In this document: positions 1-5,002 of the stretch, in pieces
Numbering within the stretch: the stretch's first letter is position 1
How the letters are laid out: each line of letters begins with the position of its first letter
Assembly: GCA_947474905.1 (NCBI GenBank)
Contig: CANJKQ010000080.1
Location: forward strand, 1-5,847
Length of the DNA: 5,847 nucleotides
Direction: 5' to 3'
DNA from: Pseudomonadota bacterium
GTDB taxonomy: Bacteria; Pseudomonadota; Alphaproteobacteria; Sphingomonadales; Sphingomonadaceae
Notes under the pieces: model-generated
Told to the model about the DNA's origin: nothing
Seen by the model: only the letters and a program-made list of their open reading frames with translations
Database searches by the model: none
Position numbers and translations under genes: made by a program

Positions 1-571
1 CATGCAGCGCGCGTACCGCCTGGCCCAGCTGATCGCGCGTCACCGGGTCAAGCGCGCCGAATGGCTCGTCCATCAGGATCAGGCCCGGTTCGGTCGCGAG
101 CGCGCGGGCAACGCCGACACGCTGGCGCTGGCCGCCCGACAGGGCATCGGGGAAACGCCGCGCGACGTCGGTGGGCAAATCGACCAGCTCGAGCAGTTCG
201 GCAACGCGCGCGCTATTGTCGCGCTGTCCCATCAGCCGCAGGCCAATCGCGATATTCTCGGCGACGGTCATGTGGGGGAACAGACCGACATTCTGGAAAA
301 CATAGCCGATGCGGCGCCTCAGCGCGTGCGGCTCTTCATCGGCGACAGGGGCGCCGTTGATCAGGATGCGCCCGGCACTGGGCTCGATCAGCCGATTGAC
401 CATTTTGAGCAAGGTCGACTTGCCCGATCCCGACCCGCCGACCAGCGCCACGAAAGCCCCGGCCGCAATATCGAGCGTTACATCGGCAACGGCATCGACG
501 TTGCCCGCATAACGCTTGGCGACGCGCTCAAAGCTCAGTTGCGGACCGCGTGCGGGCGATTGTGCTGGCAT
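1..571 (-). CDS. ABC transporter ATP-binding protein, osmoprotectant/glycine-betaine type, C-terminus cut off by window edge
   Basis: Cytoplasmic ATPase subunit of an ABC importer; it hydrolyses ATP to drive uptake through partner permease subunits that are not in this window. The 190 visible residues contain Walker A (GGSGSGKST, 45-53, with K51 and S52), Q-loop Q93 in the stretch YVFQNVGLFPH, signature LSGGQ (144-148), Walker B LILMDE (164-169, catalytic E169) and D-loop ALD (173-175). The H-loop and any C-terminal CBS domains would lie beyond the left edge. The stretches KMVNRLIEPSAGRILING and DEPFGALDPVTR resemble the quaternary-amine/osmoprotectant ATPases (ProV, OpuCA, YehX); substrate assignment is an inference. 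The ATG at 571 is the only ATG, GTG or TTG between the upstream in-frame TGA and the conserved domain. It has no recognisable Shine-Dalgarno sequence, so initiation may be weak or leaderless. It is divergent from the dehydrogenase, 64 bp away. The ATPase call is firm; the subfamily is moderate. Confidence 0.9.
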   Translation of the reverse strand, partial: MPAQSPARGPQLSFERVAKRYAGNVDAVADVTLDIAAGAFVALVGGSGSGKSTLLKMVNRLIEPSAGRILINGAPVADEEPHALRRRIGYVFQNVGLFPHMTVAENIAIGLRLMGQRDNSARVAELLELVDLPTDVARRFPDALSGGQRQRVGVARALATEPGLILMDEPFGALDPVTRDQLGQAVRALH

Positions 572-621
572 TGGCGCGGGTGATGCGGGATGACGCGGCC
601 AAGGTCAAACCGATCGATACG

Positions 622-626
622 GGAGG
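622..626 (+). promoter_or_regulatory. Ribosome binding site of the short-chain dehydrogenase
   Basis: GGAGG, within GGGAGGGG at 621-628, lies 9 nt before the GTG at 636. This strong match supports GTG as the start; no ATG in this frame offers a better alternative near the conserved nucleotide-binding motif. Confidence 0.8.
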
Positions 627-635
627 GGATCAAAA

Positions 636-1427
636 GTGACCGTAAAAGCGATTTTCATCACCGGTGGCGCCTCCGGCATAGGCCGCGCGGTCGCTCGTTA
701 CTTCGCGGGGCAGGGGTGGCGGGTCGGCCTGGCTGATGTGAACGCGGCGGGCCTTGCCGAAACCGCCGCATTGCTGCCCCCGGGCCTGGCGACGACGCAT
801 ATGATGGACGTCCGCGACCGCGACCAATGGGCAGCGGCGCTGGCCGATTTCGTGGCGGTCAGCGGCGGGCGGCTCGATGTGCTGTTCAACAATGCCGGCA
901 TTGCCGCAGGCGGCGCGCTTGCCGACAATGACTGGGACGAAATTGACCGCGTCATCGGCGTCAACCTGATGGGTGTCATCAATGGCGCCAAGATCGGCTA
1001 TCCCTATCTCAAGGCGACACCGGGATCGTGCCTGCTCAACACCGCGTCGGCGGCGGGAATTTACGGGGGGCCGGGCATCGGCATTTACGCCGTTACCAAG
1101 TTCGGCGTCCGTGCGCTGACCGAATCGCTCGACGGCGAATGGGCGGCAGACGGCATCAAGGTACGGTCGTTGATGCCATCCTTCATCGACACGCCGCTGC
1201 TCCAGGCGGGGGTTGCGGGCAGCAACCGGTCAGTCCGCGAAACGGTGGTGGAGGGCGGACTGGAAATCACGCCGGTCGAAGAGGTTGCCAAGGCAGCCTG
1301 GGACGCGGTCCATGGTGACCGGGTCCATACCCCCGTCGGCAAAACGGCCCGCCGCCTTGCCTTTGCCGCGCGCTGGATGCCGGGCAGCCTGCGCAAGCAG
1401 ATGCGCGGCCGCGCACTGCTGCGTTAG
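636..1427 (+). CDS. Short-chain dehydrogenase/reductase (classical SDR, probably NAD(H)-dependent)
   Basis: Cytoplasmic oxidoreductase of 263 residues, the usual length for a classical SDR. It has a Rossmann fold with the cofactor motif TGGASGIG (9-16), acidic D34 at the end of strand beta-2 (LADV), the structural NNAG motif (85-88), catalytic N110, S138 and the Y151-x3-K155 pair (YAVTK). The segment PSFIDTPLL (181-189) follows, as in the family. D34 predicts a preference for NAD(H) over NADP(H). The substrate (an alcohol or ketone) cannot be deduced. The basic C-terminal tail (residues 239-263, several Arg/Lys) continues after the substrate loop. The start is GTG with GGAGG 9 nt upstream. 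The gene is transcribed alone: divergent from the ABC ATPase on the left and convergent with the cupin gene on the right. Family call is very secure; the specific role is unknown. Confidence 0.95.
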   Translation: MTVKAIFITGGASGIGRAVARYFAGQGWRVGLADVNAAGLAETAALLPPGLATTHMMDVRDRDQWAAALADFVAVSGGRLDVLFNNAGIAAGGALADNDWDEIDRVIGVNLMGVINGAKIGYPYLKATPGSCLLNTASAAGIYGGPGIGIYAVTKFGVRALTESLDGEWAADGIKVRSLMPSFIDTPLLQAGVAGSNRSVRETVVEGGLEITPVEEVAKAAWDAVHGDRVHTPVGKTARRLAFAARWMPGSLRKQMRGRALLR

Positions 1428-1456
1428 GCGAGCGCTGTCGCCATCGGGCGTAAAAT

Positions 1457-1488
1457 GGGCGCCGTCCGACCGGGGTCGAGCGGCGCCC
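1457..1488. terminator. Candidate bidirectional terminator between convergent genes
   Basis: A perfect 8-bp inverted repeat, GGGCGCCG (1457-1464) with CGGCGCCC (1481-1488), encloses a 16-nt loop. The loop can itself pair further (CGAC 1467-1470 with GTCG 1475-1478). It lies 29 nt after the SDR stop and 14 nt after the cupin stop. Read from the minus strand it is followed by CATTTTAC, a short U-rich tail; on the plus side the tail is only GCAATGCTTATT. It is therefore a better terminator for the cupin transcript than for the dehydrogenase. A smaller 5-bp hairpin (GGCGA 1427-1431 with TCGCC 1438-1442) precedes it. Confidence 0.6.
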
Positions 1489-1502
1489 GCAATGCTTATT
1501 CG

Positions 1503-1973
1503 TTATTTCACCGGCACATAGTCGAACTTGCCCGGCTGGACGATGAAGAACAGGCAGTCTTCCTTTGACAGGCATTGGGTGACGTGCGGCTCTTCACCCT
1601 TCTGGAACCAATAGGAACCGGCGGGCAGCGGGATGATCTTGCCGCCGGGCAGCTGGTTGGCGCCGACGCCCTTCACCACCACCGCGAAATAATCCTCGGT
1701 ATGGGTGTGGACCGCGCTGACAAAGCCGGCCGGCATGTGGATGAAGGTGCCGTGGCGGCCATGCTGAAGGTCGCCATAAGCGGCACCGGCGAACAGCTCG
1801 CCCTTGTCGGTCTTCACGCCCGAGGGGAAGAATTTGATCTGGTCGGCGGGCGTGCTGACGTCCGGCCCTTCGTGAACCGGATGCGCGGGGGTATCGCTCT
1901 GCGCCAGGGCAGCGGTGCCGAGCGCGAGGGCGGCGACGGCGGCGACGCCCATGCGGGACTTGAGCAACATCAT
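1503..1973 (-). CDS. Secreted cupin-domain protein
   Basis: Small exported beta-barrel protein of about 156 residues with one cupin domain. Numbering here is from ATG 1973. The N-terminus is a Sec signal peptide: K5 and R7, a hydrophobic run rich in Ala/Val/Leu (10-23) and a likely cleavage after ALA near residue 24, so it should act in the periplasm. Cupin motif 1 is GFVSAVHTHTEDYF with metal-ligand candidates H89 and H91; the glutamate of the textbook motif is not at its usual spacing, and E93/D94 follow closely instead. Motif 2 is PAGSYW...EEPH with H130 as the third ligand candidate. Two cysteines (C134 and C140) six residues apart could form a disulfide. The enzyme activity, if any, is unknown. 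A TTG at 1976 is too close to the Shine-Dalgarno sequence; ATG 1973 or ATG 1970 is the likely start. It is downstream of the peroxiredoxin-like gene on the same strand, 63 nt away. Confidence 0.85.
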   Translation of the reverse strand: MMLLKSRMGVAAVAALALGTAALAQSDTPAHPVHEGPDVSTPADQIKFFPSGVKTDKGELFAGAAYGDLQHGRHGTFIHMPAGFVSAVHTHTEDYFAVVVKGVGANQLPGGKIIPLPAGSYWFQKGEEPHVTQCLSKEDCLFFIVQPGKFDYVPVK

Positions 1974-1978
1974 CAAAT

Positions 1979-1984
1979 TCCTTT
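1979..1984 (-). promoter_or_regulatory. Ribosome binding site of the cupin gene
   Basis: On the minus strand AAAGGA lies 5 nt before ATG 1973 and 8 nt before the adjacent ATG 1970, but only 2 nt before the in-frame TTG at 1976. This rules out the TTG and leaves two neighbouring ATGs as possible starts. Confidence 0.65.
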
Positions 1985-2015
1985 CATCGGTTATAGGGAA
2001 CGCGGCACTGAGAGG

Positions 2016-2030
2016 GGCGCGGCACGCGCC
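2016..2030 (-). other. Short GC hairpin between the peroxiredoxin-like and cupin genes
   Basis: On the minus strand GGCGCG (2030-2025) pairs perfectly with CGCGCC (2021-2016) around a 3-nt loop, starting 6 nt after the peroxiredoxin-like stop codon. No T-run follows (the next bases are CCTCTC), so it is a weak terminator at best. It could attenuate read-through or protect the 3' end of the upstream message, giving the cupin a different expression level. Confidence 0.35.
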
Positions 2031-2036
2031 GACGCG

Positions 2037-2711
2037 TCAGGCGCGCACCAACGATGCGGCGCGCACGGCGGGCAGCATGTCGGCAGGCTCGGGGCGGCGG
2101 GTATAGTCAGGATTGACTTCGGCATAGCGGATCATCCCGTTTTGCGCGATCACGAACCGGCCCGGCATTGGCAGCGTCCAGCTGGACTCACCGTTGAAGC
2201 TTGGCAGGTCGTTCTTGAGCGTTTTGTACAAATCGACCAGGTAATCGGGCAGCGCGAACCTCAAGCCGAATGCTGCGGCAACATTGTTACCTTCATCTGA
2301 CAGGATCGGGAAGTCGAGCGCGTTTTCGCGCACCGATTTGCGACTATTTGTGCGGGTCTGCGGCGATATTGCCACCAGATTGGCGCCGGCGTCGCGGAAG
2401 GCAGGCAGCGCTTCCTGCAGCGCCTGCAACTCCATGTTGCAATAAGGGCACCAGACGCCGCGATAAAAGCTGATGATCAGCGGCCCTTTGGCGAGCAGGT
2501 CGTGCGATGAAACCAGCGTGCCGTCAGGGGCGGGCAGGGTGAAGGCGGGGGCAACGTCGCCCGCTTTCAACGCGCGGCTCGCCGCCCCGCTTTCGATCAG
2601 CTCGGTGGTGGCGCGGTCCATGGTGGCGATGACCGTGGCCGGGACGTTATAGGGCGGTTTGCCCGCGCGGAATTCGGCCTTGAACGCATCGAGCTTGGCT
2701 TGGAGAGTCAT
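2037..2711 (-). CDS. Peroxiredoxin-like AhpC/TSA-family protein with a CPYC active site
   Basis: Thioredoxin-fold protein of 224 residues, probably a cytoplasmic thiol peroxidase or disulfide reductase; no signal peptide is visible. An N-terminal helical extension (1-50) leads into GDVAPAFTLPAPDG (51-64), typical of AhpC/TSA proteins. The active-site stretch SFYRGVWCPYC places cysteines at C88 and C91. This resembles the peroxiredoxin-like group that carries CxxC rather than the standard PxxxTxxC of true peroxiredoxins. Further family features are VAISPQT (113-119), FPILSDEGNNVAAAFGL (134-150) and GRFVIAQNGMIRYAEVNPDYTRRPEP (184-209). An upstream in-frame ATG at 2789 would add 26 residues that overlap the small upstream gene; ATG 2711 is preferred because AAGGA sits 8 nt before it and the protein then starts like its relatives. 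It lies 34 nt downstream of a putative membrane-peptide gene and upstream of the cupin gene. The actual oxidant or electron donor is not evident. Confidence 0.88.
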   Translation of the reverse strand: MTLQAKLDAFKAEFRAGKPPYNVPATVIATMDRATTELIESGAASRALKAGDVAPAFTLPAPDGTLVSSHDLLAKGPLIISFYRGVWCPYCNMELQALQEALPAFRDAGANLVAISPQTRTNSRKSVRENALDFPILSDEGNNVAAAFGLRFALPDYLVDLYKTLKNDLPSFNGESSWTLPMPGRFVIAQNGMIRYAEVNPDYTRRPEPADMLPAVRAASLVRA

Positions 2712-2719
2712 TGTCGTGA

Positions 2720-2724
2720 TCCTT
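2720..2724 (-). promoter_or_regulatory. Ribosome binding site of the peroxiredoxin-like gene
   Basis: AAGGA on the minus strand, 8 nt before ATG 2711. It decides the start against the longer reading from 2789. The surrounding sequence TCAAAAGGATCACGACA closely matches the initiation region of the small gene upstream. Confidence 0.75.
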
Positions 2725-2745
2725 TTGAGCGAGGGAGGTTCAGCG

Positions 2746-2886
2746 TCAGCTTCTGGACGCTTTCGCGAGGGGTGAGTGGCGAACGGCAAGGCGCGCGATC
2801 GGGGCGGCGGCGACCAAAATCGCGGTGGCGATGCTGCCCGTGATTTGCAGCGTTATCAGCGCATCGGTGAAGATCTGTCGCAGCAT
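2746..2886 (-). CDS. Putative small single-pass membrane protein (46 aa)
   Basis: Unrecognised small protein. It begins MLRQIFTDALITLQ; residues 9 to about 32 form one uninterrupted hydrophobic segment (ITGSIATAILVAAAP at its core), long enough for one membrane helix, followed by a basic tail with R33, R37, K43 and R45. Roughly 36 of 46 codons end in G or C, as expected for a real gene in this genome. AAGAGG stands 7 nt before ATG 2886. An upstream ATG at 2934 in the same frame would give 62 residues but has no Shine-Dalgarno sequence. It ends with TGA 34 nt before the peroxiredoxin-like gene, so it probably leads that operon and faces the divergent LysR-type gene. The function is unknown; it could be a membrane partner of the redox protein or a leader peptide. 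Chance ORFs of this size exist in GC-rich DNA, but the ribosome binding site, spacing and hydrophobicity together favour a gene. Confidence 0.55.
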   Translation of the reverse strand: MLRQIFTDALITLQITGSIATAILVAAAPIARLAVRHSPLAKASRS

Positions 2887-2893
2887 CGTCGTG

Positions 2894-2899
2894 CCTCTT
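2894..2899 (-). promoter_or_regulatory. Ribosome binding site of the small membrane-protein gene
   Basis: AAGAGG on the minus strand, 7 nt before ATG 2886. Its context, TCAAGAGGCACGACG before the ATG, parallels that of the next gene. It supports the 46-residue start over ATG 2934. Confidence 0.5.
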
Positions 2900-2907
2900 G
2901 ATTTGGC

Positions 2908-2922
2908 GGCGAATTCTTCGCC
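2908..2922. repeat. Perfect 6-bp dyad in the divergent control region
   Basis: GGCGAA (2908-2913) and TTCGCC (2917-2922) form a perfect inverted repeat around TTC. It lies 9 nt upstream of the ribosome binding site of the small gene, so in that transcript it could be a leader hairpin, or in DNA an operator. It lacks the T-N11-A arrangement expected for a LysR-type site. Confidence 0.4.
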
Positions 2923-2944
2923 CGCTTGATGCATGGGATTTGGT

Positions 2945-2952
2945 CCATTCCC
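2945..2952. promoter_or_regulatory. Candidate LysR half-site, direct copy of the palindrome arm
   Basis: CCATTCCC is an exact copy of 2987-2994, the left arm of the adjacent palindrome, 42 bp (about four helical turns) away. Its partner arm is degenerate, but T2948 and A2960 keep the T-N11-A spacing. An overlapping imperfect dyad, ATGG (2933-2936) with CCAT (2945-2948), is also present. Two sites on one DNA face would suit tetrameric LysR-type binding; this is an inference. Confidence 0.4.
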
Positions 2953-2987
2953 GCGCGACAGGGCAGGCCCGCTGTGGCAATAGCTTC

Positions 2988-3004
2988 CATTCCCAGGGGG
3001 AATG
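2988..3004. promoter_or_regulatory. Candidate LysR-type operator (17-bp palindrome) over the regulator's own translation start
   Basis: CATTCCC (2988-2994) and GGGAATG (2998-3004) are perfect inverted arms around AGG. T2990 and A3002 fit the T-N11-A core known for LysR-type binding sites. The right arm contains most of the Shine-Dalgarno run and the non-preferred ATG at 3002, so the same sequence could also fold as an RNA hairpin that hides the ribosome binding site. Confidence 0.5.
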
Positions 3005-3007
3005 ACG

Positions 3008-3895
3008 ATGGACCAGTTTCAAGCGATGGCCACTTTCGTTCGGGTCATCGACACCGGATCGTTTTCGGCCGCCGCGCGCCAGATGAATGTCGGCCAGCCC
3101 GCCGTTTCAAAGCTGATCGCGCAGCTTGAGGAGCGGCTGGGCGTCCGCCTGGTCACCCGCACCACGCGGGGGCTTTCCACGACCGAAGCGGGCCAGCGCT
3201 TTTACGAACATGGACGGCGCGCTCTGGCGGAAGCCGAGGAAGCCGAGCACGCCGCGCGCGGCGCCGGGCGCGGGCTGACCGGTCGCCTGTGCATTTCCGC
3301 TGCGACCACCTTTGCGCGGCTGCACGTCGTGCCTCGCCTGCAGGTCTTCTTGGCCGAACATCCCGAGCTCGAGATGGAAGTGATCATGGATGACCGGGTG
3401 ATCGACATGGTGGGCGAGGGCGTCGACGTGGCGCTGCGGATGGGCGATTTGCCCGATTCAACCGCAACGGCGCGCAAGCTCGCCTCAAGCCGACGCTCGC
3501 TGGTGGCGACGCCCGCCTATCTCGCCCGTGCGGGCACGCCGACCAGCCCGGCTGACATCGCGGGCCACCAGGCTGTCGTCTATACGCGCTACGAAACCGC
3601 CAGCTGGACGTTCCGCAATGCGTCTGGCGGCGAGGCGTCGGTCAGCGTCAGCGGGCGGCTGCGCGTGACGGCGGCGGAGGGGCTGCGCGCCGCCGTGCTG
3701 GCCGATTTCGGCCTTGGCGTCGCGTCCGACTGGATGTTCGCGCCCGAACTGGCGAGCGGCGCCGTGGTGCGGCTGCTCGACGGCTGGTCGCTGCCGCCGA
3801 TCGACTTGTGGGCGCTGTTCCCGACCGGGCGGCTCGCCAGCGCCAAGGCCCGGAGCTTCACCGATTTCATGGCGGCGGCGCTCCGGGAGGGGTGA
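3008..3895 (+). CDS. LysR-type transcriptional regulator
   Basis: DNA-binding regulator of 295 residues, the normal family length. The N-terminal winged helix-turn-helix spans about residues 1-60 (MDQFQAMATF, then SFSAAARQMNVGQPAVSKLI at 18-37 and LGVRLVTRTTRGLSTTEAG at 44-62), followed by a linker helix (64-88) and a periplasmic-binding-protein-like effector domain (about 91-293) containing GEGVDVALRMGDL and ATPAYLAR. The overall style matches the CrgA/DmlR-like branch; the effector is unknown. There is one cysteine (C95) and thus no obvious disulfide redox switch. An ATG at 3002 lies 1 nt after the AGGGGG run, whereas ATG 3008 lies 7 nt after it and gives the usual MDQF-type start, so 3008 is chosen. 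It is divergent from the small-peptide/peroxiredoxin-like genes and convergent with the ene-reductase, 16 bp stop to stop. Likely targets are its own gene and the divergent operon. Confidence 0.95.
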   Translation: MDQFQAMATFVRVIDTGSFSAAARQMNVGQPAVSKLIAQLEERLGVRLVTRTTRGLSTTEAGQRFYEHGRRALAEAEEAEHAARGAGRGLTGRLCISAATTFARLHVVPRLQVFLAEHPELEMEVIMDDRVIDMVGEGVDVALRMGDLPDSTATARKLASSRRSLVATPAYLARAGTPTSPADIAGHQAVVYTRYETASWTFRNASGGEASVSVSGRLRVTAAEGLRAAVLADFGLGVASDWMFAPELASGAVVRLLDGWSLPPIDLWALFPTGRLASAKARSFTDFMAAALREG

Positions 3896-3911
3896 GGCCT
3901 GGCGTGCGGCT

Positions 3912-4994
3912 TCAATCCGCGAACGGATAGTCGATATAGCCGTCGCCGCCGCCGCTATAGATGCGCGCGGTGTTGAGGGGGTTCATCGGCAGATCCTCGG
4001 CCAGGCGCCGTGGCAGATCGGGATTGGCGATGAACAGGCGGCCAAACGAGGCGGCGTCGATTTCGCCTGCTTCAATCGCGGCACGGGCACGCGGGCCGGT
4101 ATAGCTGCCATTGGCGATGTAGTTGCCGCCAAACGCTTTGCGCACCACTTGCGGGTCGACGATCCGCACCGCCGGGTCGCCGCGCGGATCGCTGGGCTCG
4201 ACGCAGTGGAGATAGGCAAGGCCGCGCTTGCTAAGCTGCTCGGCGAGATAGCCGAACAGCGGCGTGGGATTGCTGTCGCTCATCCCGTTGATGGTGAGCG
4301 AGGGTGACAGGCGGATGCCGACCCGGTCGGCGCCCCACACGCTGATCACTGCGTCCGTCACTTCAAGCGTCAGGCGCGTGCGGTTCTCGATGCTGCCTCC
4401 ATAGGCATCGGTGCGGTGATTGGTGCCGTCGCGCAGGAATTGATCGAGCAGATAGGCATTGGCGCTGTGCACCTCGACGCCATCAAAACCTGCCGCTTTC
4501 GCGTTGATCGCGGCTTGGCGATAATCCTCGATAATGCCGGGGATTTCGGCGAGCTCCAGCGCCCGCGGGACGACGAAGTCCTGCGGGCCTTCATAGGTAA
4601 AAGCGTGGCCCTGCAGCCCGATCGCGCTCGGCGCGACGGGCAGCCCGCCGCCGGGCTGCAGCGAGGGGTGCGACAGCCGCCCGACATGCCAGAGCTGCAG
4701 CATCATCCGCCCGCCTGCGGCATGGACGGCATCCGTCACGCCGCGCCAGCCGTCGATCTGCGTCTGGCTGTAAATGCCGGGCGCCCCGGCATAGCCCTTG
4801 CCCTGTTGCGAGATATGCGTGGCTTCCGAGACGATCAGCCCGGCGGTCGCGCGCTGGGTATAATAGGTCTGCTGGAGCGCGTGCGGCGCATCGTCGGCAT
4901 TGGCCCGCGTGCGCGTCAGCGGCGCCATGACAATGCGGTTGGGGGCTTCGATCGCGCCGTAACGGATCGGCTGGAACAGGGGATCATTGGTCAT
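3912..4994 (-). CDS. Old yellow enzyme family ene-reductase (FMN-dependent alkene reductase)
   Basis: Cytoplasmic TIM-barrel flavoenzyme of 360 residues that uses NAD(P)H to reduce activated C=C bonds (alpha,beta-unsaturated carbonyls) and, in some relatives, nitro compounds or nitrate esters. Visible family features: LFQPIRYG (6-13), the FMN contact MAPLTRTR (23-30, T27), Q100 in MLQLWHVGRLSHP, the substrate-binding pair H176/N179 with Y181 in VEVHSANAYLLDQFL, DAYGGSIENRTR (196-207), R228 in VGIRLSP, and the FMN phosphate region FGRLFIANPDLPRRL (317-331). All expected catalytic residues are present. It belongs to the classical NemA/OYE-like group; the physiological substrate is unknown. The start could instead be ATG 5006, overlapping the permease stop as ATGA (364 residues); 4994 is preferred because the AAGGA would otherwise overlap the start. 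It is co-oriented with and directly downstream of an EamA permease. Confidence 0.95.
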   Translation of the reverse strand: MTNDPLFQPIRYGAIEAPNRIVMAPLTRTRANADDAPHALQQTYYTQRATAGLIVSEATHISQQGKGYAGAPGIYSQTQIDGWRGVTDAVHAAGGRMMLQLWHVGRLSHPSLQPGGGLPVAPSAIGLQGHAFTYEGPQDFVVPRALELAEIPGIIEDYRQAAINAKAAGFDGVEVHSANAYLLDQFLRDGTNHRTDAYGGSIENRTRLTLEVTDAVISVWGADRVGIRLSPSLTINGMSDSNPTPLFGYLAEQLSKRGLAYLHCVEPSDPRGDPAVRIVDPQVVRKAFGGNYIANGSYTGPRARAAIEAGEIDAASFGRLFIANPDLPRRLAEDLPMNPLNTARIYSGGGDGYIDYPFAD

Positions 4995-5002
4995 CGGAAA
5001 AA

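Noticed and set aside
2..583. Plus-strand 193-residue open frame at the left edge
   Set aside because: It is the antisense of the ABC ATPase, whose Walker A, signature and Walker B motifs read cleanly on the minus strand. The plus-strand protein has no recognisable motif.
1977..2036. TATAAC in the cupin upstream gap as an own promoter
   Set aside because: On the minus strand CCTATAACC looks like a -10 box, but no acceptable -35 element lies at the right distance, so I did not list it.
1575..2300. Plus-strand 241-residue open frame across the cupin and peroxiredoxin-like genes
   Set aside because: It is antisense to two genes with recognisable domains, crosses their intergenic region, and its translation is low-complexity Gly/Arg-rich, as expected of GC-rich shadow frames.
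2712..2789. 26-residue N-terminal extension of the peroxiredoxin-like protein from ATG 2789
   Set aside because: It would overlap the small upstream gene, lacks a clear ribosome binding site and has a non-conserved look (Pro/Arg-rich). ATG 2711 has AAGGA at 8 nt.
2887..3007. Sigma-70-like promoter boxes in the divergent region
   Set aside because: Several TTG-containing hexamers (for example TTGATG and TTGGTC) were examined, but none has a convincing TATA-like box at 16-18 bp on either strand.
2708..3022. Minus-strand 104-residue open frame across the divergent control region
   Set aside because: It would cross the LysR-type start and the palindrome, has no ribosome binding site, and its composition (rich in Arg, His, Pro) is typical of a shadow frame.
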